From NCBI GenBank assembly GCA_013396655.1, contig WBMV01000121.1, positions 558,001 to 622,000 of the forward strand: DNA of 64,000 bases, written 5' to 3'. The notes beneath the pieces were generated by a model. That model did no database searches, was not told the DNA's origin, and saw only the letters and a program-made list of their open reading frames with translations. Both the position numbers and the translations under genes were made by a program. How positions within the stretch are numbered: position 1 is the first letter of the stretch; every line of letters starts with the position of its first letter. Below, piece by piece: positions 51,191-64,000 of this stretch. This DNA comes from Campylorhamphus procurvoides (Eukaryota; Chordata; Aves; Passeriformes; Dendrocolaptidae).

Positions 51191-51984
51191 TGAATTAACT
51201 CCTGTGTGTTAATTAAGACTGAATGAAGATTAGCTTTCCCTCTGATGTGCAAGCTCTGGGCCTAGTTACTCTGACACCCAACACTTGCATCAAAGAAACT
51301 GTCTCTCTCGGACTGGTGCAAGCTCTCCAAGCTGTGGGTAGGCTGCTGAACAGCACTGCCACTGCCTCTTTCCTGCTCCTGGGCTCCTTTCTGCACTCAC
51401 TTTCCTTTCTTCTTGTCTTCACATGTGTGTTTTTGGCATGATCTTGCTATCAATCTGGCAATGTCATTTTTCTTGGCATTCATGGTGACATAAGTATCCT
51501 CTTTGTCTCCAAAGGTTGTGAATATCTGGGTTTTGCTCAGATTGGCAATTTGTCAGTACTACTATTGAGTTGCACCTGCATTGCCCACAAGTACTAATTC
51601 CCCTTCTGACCAAGGAGGCCTATAGACCTTGGACAGCAAGGGCAGTCTGGCCATGGTACGCTGCTGGGCCGGAGGAAACCCCTGCTTCCACTGCAAGCTC
51701 TGAAAAAGCTTCCATCTCCCATCTTAGTCTTGCAGAGGCGAGGAGACCCTTGTGTCCCAGGAGGACCCTTGTGGCAGTGTCCTGCCATGGCACAGGGGTG
51801 ACGAAGGACAATGATTCAACTTACAATGTTTCACTTTGAAAACCAAGAGTCCTTTAGGGAAAACTGTTCACTGTGTCAGTGGTGTTGGGGCTGGCAGGGC
51901 TGGTGTGCCTCTACTTCAGCCCCAAGCAGATATGTGTCTCATTAAGAGGAGAATACAGGCGACTATTAGTACGTTTCTTTTGAA
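51191..51984. other. Unique non-coding sequence
   Basis: No gene is recognised. Overlapping frames on both strands near 51570-51839 have no family signature and reflect local GC-richness. Confidence 0.5.
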
Positions 51985-52640
51985 GAGTTCTCATTTGGAG
52001 AGTTAATCTCATTAAAGCCAACTGCAGCAGCCTGAGCAGTCACAAATGCCTGCTCAAGACGCTGCCATAATGAGGCAAAGCCTTCTCCCTGCTCAGCTTC
52101 CACCAGCGTGGCGTCACCATTGCACATTGTCCCTTACACGCCATCGGTGACACACGTCCATCTGTCTTTGGCAGGAACACGCTGCACACTGTTCGTCACT
52201 AATCAGGAGGATGTGCTGGGTGCATGGACACATAAACCCTCCCCGTGTCAGGTTACGTGTAACACAGCTGTTTAAATTGTTGGGAGGCTCTCCCTCCGTG
52301 GTTCTTTTATATGGTTTATATGGTGTGAAGGGAGCATTACTCCTGATGGGACTTAAAGACCTTGGACGGGTTTGACTGAGGTCTTTAAAGATCCCATGAC
52401 GCTTTTTGAGAGAGCTGGAGCATTAATCTCATTGTGCTGCTTAAATTTCAACAGGGAGAATTATGTTTTGCTTTTCTATCCTTTCTCTTTCTGTGTTCTG
52501 CTTTGTAGATTGAAGCATTATTAATAGCTTTTATAGCATTTTAAATGTGCACTGTGTGTGGCACTGTAAATGGAAATCTGAGGGGTTAAACTCAAAGGAA
52601 AATCCAATTGCAAACCTTTCTGTGCTAGGAAAGATTGTGG
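51985..52640. promoter_or_regulatory. Candidate conserved non-coding element / enhancer
   Basis: About 650 bp of high-complexity sequence unlike any repeat I know. It contains two exact copies of TTAATCTCATT (52003-52013 and 52423-52433), homeodomain-like TAATC/TAATCA words, and a facing pair ACTTAAAGACCT (52351-52362) / AGGTCTTTAAAG (52379-52390). It also has relatively many CpG words around 52080-52260 for this window. The texture is typical of vertebrate developmental non-coding elements. That role is inference; conservation could not be tested. Confidence 0.35.
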
Positions 52641-55600
52641 TAAAAGCCAAGGGGGAGCACTGGCAGCTAAAATACAGGCATTGTGAATATTGAATTAAAA
52701 AGTACATCAAGTTACAGTGTTGTTAAGTACATAAAATATTTTAAATCCTGATATGATTTTCAAAATAGTTTTTTATTTGAAAAAAATTTATATTTTCTAC
52801 AAAAGCATATTTCTTTGACTCTATGATGGAGTTCAGAGGATAACAAACCTCACATCTTATATAAACACAGAATACCACGACTAGATGACATAAACCAACT
52901 TGATTTATGTCACAGTGTAAATGAAAGCAGAGTCTGTCCTGCAGCAGCACCCACAAGACAGAGTGTATTAGCTTGTCTGTTGTCTCATGCTCAGATTCTT
53001 TCTTTACATTAGAAACATTCAAATGCTAAATTTGTGAAAATCATCTGGCTTTGCATAACAGGTATATAATATCCATTGAAGACAAGGTGACGAAATGAGA
53101 GGGAATGAAATGGAAAGACTTCTTCAGAAATGGAGAAAGGAAAATGGGCAATGAGAAAGAAATAGCCTCAAAGACAGGATTTTAAAACACTTAATTAATT
53201 TCTTAAAGCAGTCATAGGACACGCCTGAAGGTTTTCTACAGTAAATAACAACTGTAATTAAGTTATTGAGGACAGAAAGTCCATCAACACCACAGGCTGT
53301 GTCTGTCCCTAAAATGGGCTTTCTACCAGAAGTGCTGGTGCCTTCCGGACCACACTGTAGTTGCTGTCTATGCCAGTTCTAACAGCTACATTGTACCCCA
53401 AACATCACGTCCTAGAGGATGTTCTCTTGCAGACATGCCAGCCAGCGAGCTGTGAGCTGCCCGCCCCCCACCTCTCCTGCCCCAGAGCTCCCCAGCATGG
53501 GCTGCACCCCTGTCCAGACTCTGCTCAGCCCCATGGCCCCCTCCCCACTGCCTCCTGGATGGCTGAGTTTGGGGAGCAGCATGTAGCACTTCCCTTTGCT
53601 ACAGCAGACAGAGGAGGGGAGTATAGGAGCTGCATTTGGGCAGAAGCCTGTTTGCCAAGTCACAGTGCCTGGAGACCCAAACACACTGAGCACAGCACCA
53701 GCACAAAGTGCTCTTCTAAAAGCACCAGCAAAGAGCCTTAAATTTGGCATGTTCCCTCTTCAGGACAGACCTTGGTAGGAGCAGGGAGGTGGAATATCAG
53801 AAATGTTATTGTTTCATGTATAATAAGCAAAAAAAGAATAATATTATTCCTGTTAAATCATAACCCCTATGCTAGCCTTCAGACCTGCTGCAACCTGAGA
53901 TAGCCAGTATATTAGGCAATATTTTGTCATGGGGAAATATATGGTTTACTGAGATTCACACCGCCAAATCACACCCCAACACTATTGTTCAAAAATTGCC
54001 TTAGTGTTACAATTGTAACAGATGACAGTGAGAAGCAGTGTTAAAGTGCTGTAGTCAAATATCATCAAGTATCAGTAATTGCACAGTGGGGCCATTCTGA
54101 TTTAACAGAAGCTGGAATGAAGTTTGGAGCTGTACATCCTGGTTTCTCTTTGATTTGCCATGGGCAATGACATATTTTGATAGCTTCTTTTTCCAGGCTG
54201 CCTGGAGGAAGCCTTCAATATAGTCAGTGGGTTAAAAATCTAATATGATGCCATAACAGGAAAAAAAAGAAGATTCTAAGTGAAGAAAAACTTCTTCACT
54301 TATACCTGGGCATGGGTTTGAGACAAATGTATGTTACTTATTTGTAGTCTAAACCAATAAGACAAATAATTACTCAAATGTTTGTCCTACAGAGCAGGGA
54401 TAACACACACATGGTTTGCTCAGCCTGACATGAGATCAGGGAAGGGAGCTGTGCATGCAGCTTCAAGACCATATTTTTCTGCAGGAACCAGACAAAATCT
54501 AGAGAAACCAATACAGATATGCTTTTGCTTTTCAGCTCCAGTTTCCCAATGTGCACATCTGACATGTGACAAGAGTATACACTCACTGGCCCCCAATGGA
54601 GGGGAAAAGAGTTTGCAGCATTCTTATTTGTCCAATAGAGGGCATTTCCACTTAGAGGAAAAGAGAGAAAATATCAGTTCTCAGGGACTCAAAAGGAAAG
54701 AAGGGATTATTCCAATGTTTCGGAAACTTCCCTAGTTCACTGGAAAGATTTCACAACTGTAAACCTGACACTTTCTTTGAGTCTTGCAAAGCTCATAAGC
54801 TTTTCTTCTGGACACATGGGCCCTCTCCTGCTAAGGCACAAAGCCAGCTTGCCAGGGCCAGGGGGCTGCTCTGGTTCCCCCACTGGCAGCCTTGAAGCCC
54901 ACAGGGCTGATGATCAGAAAAGCATCCTAAAATTTAATGTTCCACTGCCAATGGCATATGCAGTGACAGTGACCATATAACAGTATCTGAGCTAAAATCA
55001 GTACTGAGATTTTCTGTGTGTTTGCCATTCACTCCCTTCTCCCCCAGATGAGACAACATAAAACCATCAGGTTGTTCCCTTTCAGAACCAGGCATTGACC
55101 ACAGTCCCTTCTTCTGTGAAGGCATAGGGGTACTACTGCCACCCATCACTGAAAGAAGTCCCTTCCCCAGGTGTAAACATTGATGGGACCCTTTCCTTTG
55201 CAGGGCCAGCAAACCAGGACAGGTCTGCTTCGGGGCTTAACAGGCTGGCCACATGCCTTGCCACAATTAAAAAAGCAGTCATGTCACTTTGCATACTTCT
55301 GTCTGGTTTTTACTTTAGCTTCATTCTAACAGTTCAAACATTAATGACTCCCCTAGTGTCTCCTGGATGAGTTAGAAGACAGCTTTTGAAGCTTATTCAA
55401 GTTGTGCATTCAGTCTTTGTAGTCTTTGTATCATTCAGTTTTGCTAAATCCATTTTCAACTAAATGTTAAATGCTATTAATTCCCATTTTCTCACAGGCA
55501 TTGCAGAAAGACACAGGTGTGTGTTTATAACCTTTCCATCCTACACTAGCCAGGGATTATCAAAAATGTATTATCATACGTTTTGCAAAGCACAGTTAGC

Positions 55601-58600
55601 ATCTCCATCTCCCGAAAACTGAAACAGTTGTCCACAGCTGCTTTTAAAAAACCCTTATTTGTGTACTTTACTGCATTTGAAAAATGTTTATTCCAAATGA
55701 ATGTGAATGAAATGTGACTGTGAGAAGAAAATGGGCACTCGCATGTCTTGTCTCGTCTACATACATACAAACATTCACACACACAAACACAGAATTAGGA
55801 AACTGAGGAACCAATTTTCTGTTAAATGTTTCATTTGCATTTCCTTGAGCCCCTGGGAATGCTGATAGAAATTCTATAATCTCTTTGTACAAGAGAAATT
55901 AAGATGAAAATTATGGTACACCCCAACTTAATCATACTTCAAATACTAATATTATTAGGTATTCTTTTGCATACCCCGTGCTTTGTAACCAAAGAAGATA
56001 GCTGGGCTTTTTAACTTTGAGTCCTGAAAGCATTTTGATATCTGCTGCCGGTTGTAGCAGCACTAATCCAAAATAATTCTATTATGTGCAGTTGTTTCAT
56101 GTTTGCTCCATAACATGGCCATTAATTTTACCTTCAAGGAAGCTTACTCCTTCCAGAATTTAATTGATATTGGCAGAGCATTTACTGCACAAGGCTGTAG
56201 ACCAGCACAAGCAAGTAAAACAATGAATTCTGCACCTCAGACGACTGGGAAGATCTCACATAATCAATAAAGGAAAAGTGTCCAAACAACTAATTACAGG
56301 ACTCCTTATCTATGTTAAGGTTGCTCTATCCGATGGAAATGAAAGAACTCTGTGTGATTGTACACAGGAAAAGACTATCTCAGATTCCTGTTAAACTGCC
56401 TGGCAGAGCTCATTGCAGCCTCAACAGAGGCTGTTGCTGCTGGGAGGAAAGTTACCTGGCTGCTCTTCAGGGCAGTGCCTGTCGTGGGACATATTCAGGG
56501 TTTCTAGCCATGTGAAATGGCTTCATATAACCCTTTTTTCTTTCCCCACAAACCTCTCCTTTTCTTCATGCAGAGAACCACATGTTCACACTTGTTTCAG
56601 TCCATCATATAGTAAATTTCCATTTGCCTTTGGTTGAAAGTGAAAACCAGGCGTGAAGCAATGCCCTCCACCTCCCCATTGTGATCTGTATTTGTTTGTT
56701 ACACAGACCAAATCCTTGAATGCTAAAGACCCTTAGACACTGTGGTTAGAAATAGAATTTGGTACACAGTTTATTTTGTTCACAGTCATCATTCTCCACC
56801 ACCATACTCAGCAATGGGCCTTGGGGACCGGTATTTTTGCCTTTCTGGCAACAGCCCAGCCTGCTGAGCAGCACAATTGCCATTGATAGTGATTGAAGGC
56901 GCTGTAGTTTGGTAATATGGTCTCTGCTTTCCATAGCTCAGATGAAGATGTCAGCCAGAGCAGCTGGTGGGTCAGAGATATCAGGTGCTGCAGGGGAAGT
57001 GGGGATATCTGACCAGCCCAAACCCACATGGTAAAGGAAGAAACCCCCTTCAGATATCCAGCACTCCAGCTGTGCTCCAGCACTCTGATTGTGAGACTAA
57101 GACCAGTGGTATTTTAGGCTTGCCTTTACTAATTCATCACAAGGTCCTCTAGGTAGTGATTTGTCTTTCTGTCTCAGTTTATCTGTCTCTGCATGGCCAA
57201 AATAATCACTTTAGCCACTCCTTCCCTCACAGCTCTGGAAGGGGTTCTGCAGTTCAGATGCTCCGTGGGCTTGACAATGAAAAGCCATTAGTGTTACTCA
57301 ACCCTCTTCCAGGTTTGGCTGACCTAGTAACCTGAAGAGAGCAGTAACTTACAGAGGCCTATAAAGCTTTCGCTAATGTGCGATGGGCCTCCTTGGTTGG
57401 TTTTTGCTAAGTTTGTTTTAAAAATCCATGTAGGAGTTATCGTGCCCCTGCCCTACCTGAGACAGTAGGGTGGTAGGAACAGGCAAAGACTGCACTACCC
57501 AGCACCCTTCTTCCACTTTCCCCTGCCATTACTTGTCCTTCCCTCAGTCACATCCTTTGCAGGCTCCTGCTGGGAGGCATTATCACATATTGTTCTTAAA
57601 ACAAAAAATTAAGAGCCCTTCTTTTAATTTACCACATGCAGAATTAAATTCAAGATCTTTTATTTTGCGTCACAGAATCGTTTGTAACAGGGTTAGATAT
57701 GGTAATGAAGTAACTGCATCAGAAATAAGTTATGACTTAAGGGCAGCTTTTTACTAGAACATCTGTCTTAGGGCTTTATCATAGCTCAGGGCAAGTTGCC
57801 CTTCCTGACCCACACCAGCTTCAGGCCATCACTATTAGAGCCTTGCTGCTTTTCCTCTGTGGGCCGCAGTGTTTCCCCTTTCAGGTTGCATCAGTCCTTT
57901 CAGTTTAGCTTCAAATCCACTGCTAAGCTTTAGGGCCATTTTCAAAAATCACTTGACCACCTGGGAACCTGAGGACTTACCTCTACTCATGGTCTTACTA
58001 TTTTTATCTCTATGTACTCCTGATAAATTTTCAACTTTTGCACCCACCTGTTAAGAGAGGAGGAACATCTGAGCTTGAGATTCAGAGGTGTATCTCAGAA
58101 GCAGAGATTTTCAATGAACAATCTTAAATGGGTAATTGCAGCAAACGTCCTAAAGGCTGAGTATAGTTATACTGATAGCAGGGTGCTAAAAATGACTGTT
58201 TCACTGTACTACCAGCTAAACTAAGGTTTCCTGACTGAATTCTGCTCCTGTAAAAGCTTTCACTGACATAAACATACTCAAGGAAAGATAAATCAAGACT
58301 ATAGGAGATGCAATTATATCAGAGAAATCCACAATTCTTAGAGATTTCAGGCATGTAATCGCTTTTGAAACAAATGAAAATTAAATGTACTTAGACGTCT
58401 GCCACTTACAGATTTAAAAACCTATTAGAAGCTTTCACATGTTTAAGGAGTTGGTTCTGGGATTATTTTTGCTTTCACTTAAGGACAACATGACTGAGGA
58501 TTTTGCTGTAACCTCTCTGCAGGATGGTGAAAAGCCGTGTGCTGTTTCTGGCATCAGCTGCTGACCATCTGGCCTTGGATTGAAAACATTGTTAGGGTCA

Positions 58601-60626
58601 CAGTCATCACCACTACCTAGTTCTTTGAGTTGAAAAAGAATGAATAACACCCACAGTCTGTACAAATTAAGCAATGGAAATCTTCAGGAAGAGATGCAGT
58701 TTCAACCCCATTCAGAGATCTGAGCATGTTTTTTCTGAATTATCATGACAGAGAGTGCACCAGAGGATATGTTCAGGGCCATTCCCACTCCCACTTGGAG
58801 GGCATGAGCCCAGATGGAAAAGAAACAAAGCATCCTGTCACACCCATGTCCCCAAACCCCAGCTCCTCAGCTGGCCTTTAGCATGTGAAGCCTTGGAGGG
58901 TGGCTGCCCAGAGACTTCCAAGTGCCCCAAGTGCCACGTGACCACGCCTGGAGTGGCCCTTCTGCTCAGAGTGATGTCCTGTGCCATGTGTGGAGCATGG
59001 GTCCATGCAAGCACCTTTCGGACTCTGCAGAGACCCCTCTGCTACATGGCTGGGACTGCTGTCTCTTCTCCATTCAACAGAGCACGGCCAAGGGTGGTTT
59101 TTTGGAAAGTGTGTTAATAGCAGCTCCCATAGTTCTCCAAACGAATCCTGTGTAGGTAGAATACTGCACTTCTGAAGAGACTGCTCCTTGTTGCTCTTCC
59201 TCACATACCAGCCCCGATTTAGGGCTGCAGCTGGACTGGGAGGCAATTATACACTTCTCATCATATTGTACAAGATGGGATAGACTGTAAAGATGACTCA
59301 CACATGGGTCTGAATGATTACACATGGCATGTTTATAGCATCAAACACATCTTAGTAGTGCTGGTGCGCAGACCTGCTGTCGCAGGCAGTGAGAGCTGCG
59401 ACATACTCACTGGAAAAACAGAGATGCAACCATGAGAGGTGCGCAGCCTCACTGACTAATGGGCAGAGATTATAATTTAGGCTGTGTATGGTACTGTAAG
59501 GAGCTTTAACTATTGAGAAATGAGTGGGGGATGCCTGAGCATCCCTGTGGATGCAAATGGGGTTGGAACTGTTGGAGCCCTAAAAGGGGATGTGAATCAG
59601 GCTTCCTGAGAGGGATAGAGATGCTCCTGCAGCTCACCGCAGTCAACTGACTGACTGGAGGCTGTGAAGGACAAAGGCAGGATGGCAACCAGGGCTTGAG
59701 AAAAACTCAGTATTGGAAAACCACACCCCATCTTTGCTGGGAAAAATGCAGCAGGACTGTTCTGGGACCAGACACAGGCTGCTGCTTCATGCTGCTGCCT
59801 GCTTTGCCTCGCTAGCACTAGCTTTTAACAGAGGAGCTTGTCTGATGAAAGCATTGTTTTTTAAGGACTTCCTAAAAGGAAAAATTTATTGTGATTTTGC
59901 ATAACCGACGGTGTTATCTGAGAGGATAATTGTTGGGTGTATTAGCAAACATTCTTGTTCTCCACATAGCCAGCAGGTTTTGGGAATGAATAGGGGATCC
60001 TTGTTTGAGCAGTTACCCCTGATAGGTTCCAGCTTCTTCCCTGAGACAGGGCTTACTGCGTGCTGTACCATCTTGGGACTAACTGTGTCTCTCAAAAGCA
60101 TCTCCCATTTCAAGAGTCTCCCAAAGATCCACAAGCCCAGAAGACAGCAGTTGTTTTTAATCAATATGGATTACTTAATTGCTTGTGGTGAGGATCACTG
60201 TATAGAAAAGTCTGGAGACTACGCCAGATGTGGTCTACAAGACAGTCAGCATGGGTTTTTTCCAGACACTGAGATGGTTCTTTGAGCTCCCTCTCAGCCC
60301 TTGCTACCTCCACAGGCACAACCAAGGGACGGCACTTTGCTACCACCACGTCAGTTCCAAAACCAGTCTTGCTGGGTGAAAGCAGTGTCAGAAAGAAAGG
60401 CAAATAAAAGGCAGCATTTGAACAAGAGGACAGGCCTCTGCACTAGCAGTCCCAGTGTGTGATATGTTGCTTCAGACCAAGGCTCCAGGTAAGCAGAAGA
60501 CTCCCATGCCTCTGCCAGTGTCCCATGGGTACAAGACAACTTGGAATCATCCTGTATAATCACAGTGCTGATCACAATATGTTGCTCTGGTGGAAGCACC
60601 GAGATACACTACCATGGTAGTGCTAG
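52641..60626. other. Unique non-coding sequence
   Basis: 8 kb without a supportable gene. A GC-rich patch lies at about 53435-53600, where frames on both strands stay open because of composition. A short perfect hairpin lies at 54277-54302. No repeats, RNA genes or splice-supported exons are recognised. Confidence 0.5.
54277..54302. repeat. Short perfect inverted repeat
   Basis: TAAGTGAAGAA and TTCTTCACTTA are exact reverse complements around a 4-base AAAC loop, making a compact hairpin. No RNA family is recognised. Confidence 0.65.
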
Positions 60627-60724
60627 TGGGCTTTGGGATGCAGAGTATGGTATATGTTGTATGTTAATATGGGCTTTGGGGCACATATGGTATGTGGAAT
60701 GTGTTGGTATGGGCTTTGGGGTAG
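60627..60724. repeat. Three-copy degenerate minisatellite
   Basis: TGGGCTTTGGG occurs at 60627-60637, 60670-60680 and 60710-60720, spaced 43 and 40 bases. The intervening units are also similar (ATATGGTAT, GTATGT words). It is a small local tandem duplication and may be variable in copy number. Confidence 0.75.
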
Positions 60725-63700
60725 GGACTCACTGGCACGTTTGTTCCTGACTGTGAAGACAGGCTTGGTGTGGTGCACGTGGGACACTCCACGGGATGAA
60801 TTTCGCTTTCCTAAGGGTTCGTGTTGTTATTGTGTCTCAATGGTTTTCATGGAATTGCTGTGGATTTCTCTCAGTTGCCTACAGCCTTGGGCAGGTTGCC
60901 AGTCTGGCTCACCTGGTTGTTATTTTTTTTCCACAAGCCACCTTTTTCCCTTGTATCTTTGCAAAAGCTTGGTGGGAGTGTGAACTTCTTGCTTGATAAG
61001 GTTGTCAAAAGTGCTGTGTTCCTTTCCTGGTGAAAAGGAGCACAGGCAGCTCCTTGCCAAGTGCATGGGGTAACAAGTAAGAAGTGCTACAAAATGCATT
61101 TGTGCAGCTTCACACCTTCACCAGCATGTAAAAATGCTGTTCTAAATTTTCATCTACAGGTGCCTGCAAAGCTGATGTGGACTCTTGGAAATATAAAGAC
61201 CTCTGGATAAGTGCTTTGGGTCTGGAAAATTTCTGCAGCCTTCAGCTTGCCTGTGTAAGCAACCAGGCAGCTAGAGACCAGTGTGATCCCCTTCATGGTT
61301 GTGTAGGGTGTGGATCTGTAGGGTCCATCCATATGTAGGGCTGTGGGGAGAAAAGGTGCACCCCCGGCTCAAGAGGAGCTAAGTAACTGTGAGCAAGTGA
61401 GACACAAAGACCCAGCTGAGGGAGAGTTTGCCAAAACTTTCCATGTTCTCCAAATGTGTGTTATGTTTGTTAAGGGTAGCAGTTATTGCCTTTTCCCTGT
61501 GAGTTGACTATGTCAATCTTGTTTTAATTTCTCTTTATCCATAACATTGCAAAGAAAGACTTCCTTGTTCTCTGTTTTCTGTGCTAGGTACCTCCTTCAG
61601 TGAGTAAAGGCACAGATTTTGTAATTCCAGGATAAGTAAGCAGTTACTCAATCAGTATGAGCAATGGAAGAGACACAAGAAACTTGGTGGGGACTTGAGT
61701 TAAACAGAAGGGGAGGAACAGGTATTGCAGCTTTCAGTGTCTTGAAATGGGAAGATGCCATCTTCTTTGGGCCACAAAACCTAAAAACTTCAAGGGATGG
61801 AAAAGGCAAAAAACGGATATATTTTTCAGATAGGGTGTTTGTGATTTTCTGTGCCTATTTGTGCTAATGTGCGTACATATGCACACCACTCTCAATAACT
61901 CAATTTCACAAGAATACTTCTCTGGTAATATGTTCCTTCAAAACCAGGCAGTAACAGCTTCAGGAGACTCAGGACCTGCCTCCAGTAGTCATCTCAGCAC
62001 ATCTTTTGCATCAAGCAGAAGACAGTGGAGGCAGGCAGAGGTACCCCAGCTCCCAGCAATGCGCCTGGATGGGCCCCAGGCAGGTTATATGCATCCCAAA
62101 CCACCCACCTCCAGCACTCATGTAAAGAGTTGAGTGGGTGGACAGGGTGTGACATCACAACATAGCATCTGCTTGGGTCCTTACACAGCTCCAAAACACC
62201 ACAGGCTATAAAGCACAGTGAAAGCTTGAAGCCATCGCCCAGGGTTTCATCCCTGAAGGCTCATGGAAACCAAGCTCTCATTCCAGACTCAGACCTAGTC
62301 ACATGTGAGATGGCAAACATGAAAATGAGTCTCAGATCTGAAGCTCTTCTTTTTCTTGTTGACAGCATTCAAACCCCTGTAATTTTAGGCCAAATTTTTG
62401 TTGTTGGTTTTTGGGTTTGTTTTGTTGGGTTTTTTAAAACTATTTTTATTATAGCAATTCTTTCTGAGAATTCAGACAGAAATTCTTTCAAACAGAAATT
62501 TCTTATGTGAGTTTGGCAGTAGACAACTGATTTTTAAAATTGTCCCTTAGGCCAACCACAGAAAAAAAGCAGAAAAAGAAGACAAAAATGAGTCCTTGTC
62601 ACACAAATAGGCATGAAGTTGCCATTTAAGTTGCAGTTCATGGTTCTTATGTAATCCCAGTATGGTCCAACAGCACTGTTGACCCAAACGTTGTTTGATT
62701 AGGAAGCTTGAATTAAGTGGCTACTACTTAAAAAGTAGCCTACAAGGCTAAACTAAGGGTTCTAATTAAAGCAATTCCTTATGAGAAACAGTAAAGGGCA
62801 TGGGGAACATGAGCTGTTTAGTGGATTAGCTCCTGATGAGAGGCAGATCTCTGAATTGTTATCAGTTGGAGGTCCCCTGGTCTGCCACACAGGCAGGAGA
62901 GTTTTAGCAAAGGAGTCCTGGCTGCACATGTTGCTGTTCTTTTTGTCTCCCATGCAGCCAAGGAAATGTGGTCTTGAGAGAAGCCCTACAGCAGCTTGCA
63001 CCATCTGATATAGACACAGTGATGATGGCTCAGAAAGGAGCAGCAGTGCAGAGGGCAGAGTCCTCTTTAACAGGAGCAAGGGAAATTGCTGGCATGCCCA
63101 AAGAGGGCCTCTTTAAGGCATGTGAACCTAGAGGACTTCATGAATGTCAGAGTCAGCATGAAGAAGGGTAAAAAAAAGTTTATCTATGGTCTACAAGACA
63201 GATAGTAGAGGTGACTTGTTGTCAATGGTAGCTAGGCAGAGGTGTCTGAAAAATAGCAAACTGTTAACAGGAGATGAATAGATAGTTCTCTGATTCTGTC
63301 AGGGCCTATGGACAGTTGCTGCTTGGTGGGGAGAAGATGAGAAGTGAAAGATTAGTGTAAAGGGTGTCAGAGGTACACATTGTCCCAGGCTCAGCAAAAT
63401 AAAGGACACGCCATTTCCTTGGGGATTTGCAATTTCTGTCCCTTCCTTCCTCCCCTTGCGTCACAGAAAATCTAGCACACACCTCTGAGTGCCAGTGATT
63501 ACACCCTGCTACAAGACTTTCAATTCTTCCAACAACTCCTAGATTCCTGGCTCCTCTCATACCCTTACCCTTTCCCTGTAACAATGGCTTCCAGTGTCTC
63601 TCCATTGTGACCTGGACAGAAGGAAGAACATACTATGCTGGCTAGAACTATAAAGGTTTGATAAAATCATTGCTCCACTGTATAGAAGCATTCCTCTCAG

Positions 63701-64000
63701 AAAGGCCACTAATTTGAGTGTCCTTCCTCTCCACAGCTGCCTGTTATCCCAAGACTTGCAGGATCTGTGAGATTTCTACCTCACCTGCGAATTTGGTGGA
63801 ATCCAGTAAACCCAGTCAAATCTATGAAGAAGGGGCTGACAGACACATAGGGACAGCACAATCCCATAAATGAAATTACCCTAAGAAACCCATCCACAAC
63901 AGAGCTCACTGCTAGTCACAAAATGAAGTGCCTGGTTTCATTTGCAAAGAATTTGCAATCTGGATTTTGTGGTTTTCTGCAGGGAAGACTGATAAAGGCC
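60725..64000. other. Unique non-coding sequence
   Basis: No gene or repeat family is recognised. Several overlapping plus-strand frames at 60633-61033 and 62226-62510 include hydrophobic runs created by T-rich DNA and have no family signature. Confidence 0.5.

Noticed and set aside
53361..53778. GC-rich patch with open frames on both strands, considered as an exon or CpG island
   Set aside because: It has few CpG words, no splice-bounded frame and no domain.

Overview
The window looks like non-coding DNA from a bird nuclear genome. No protein-coding gene can be supported. All the six-frame open reading frames are short (146 codons at most) and without recognisable domains. The exception is LINE reverse-transcriptase debris near 34.7-35.3 kb. 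The avian assignment rests on three things: two degenerate chicken-repeat-1 (CR1) LINE copies whose wording matches the avian-type 3' half and tail (about 34.65-35.73 and 40.5-41.7 kb), a compact solo LTR with a 6-bp target-site duplication, and a low overall repeat load with several very old amniote-wide repeats. The species cannot be named from this. The setting is either a gene desert or the inside of a very long intron.

Layout. 1-2.5 kb: unique sequence. 2.56-2.85 kb: an AT-rich cluster of homeodomain-like TAATTA sites plus a CTCF-like word, directly before a ~300-bp (CTTT)n/(CT)n microsatellite (2.95-3.25 kb). 4.87-5.79 kb: ancient CR1, plus strand; 6.68-6.83 kb: ancient CR1 3' end, minus strand. 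7-20 kb: unique. 20,077-20,503: solo LTR flanked by TAACAT on both sides. 20.5-26.1 kb: AT-rich unique DNA. 26.1-27.9 kb: a long ancient CR1 copy in antisense, interrupted by a (CTTTTT)n microsatellite. 29.36-29.43 kb: one weak candidate first coding exon. 34.65-35.73 kb: younger avian CR1. 38.79-38.93 kb: MIR-like SINE relic. 40.5-41.7 kb: internally deleted CR1 with esterase-, endonuclease- and tail-like blocks. 42.45-43.93 kb: two MITE-like relics sharing terminal inverted repeats. 46,552-46,682: a striking long inverted repeat flanked by TA. 48.5-51.2 kb: two ancient CR1 relics in opposite orientations. 51.98-52.64 kb: candidate regulatory element. 60.63-60.72 kb: a three-copy minisatellite.

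Nothing here works as an operon or pathway. The content is mobile-element strata of different ages in non-coding DNA, with a few islands that may be regulatory. The most intriguing signal is the inverted repeat at 46.55-46.68 kb (palindromic MITE or long hairpin RNA precursor). All repeat-family assignments were made by recognising consensus wording from memory, not by a database search.
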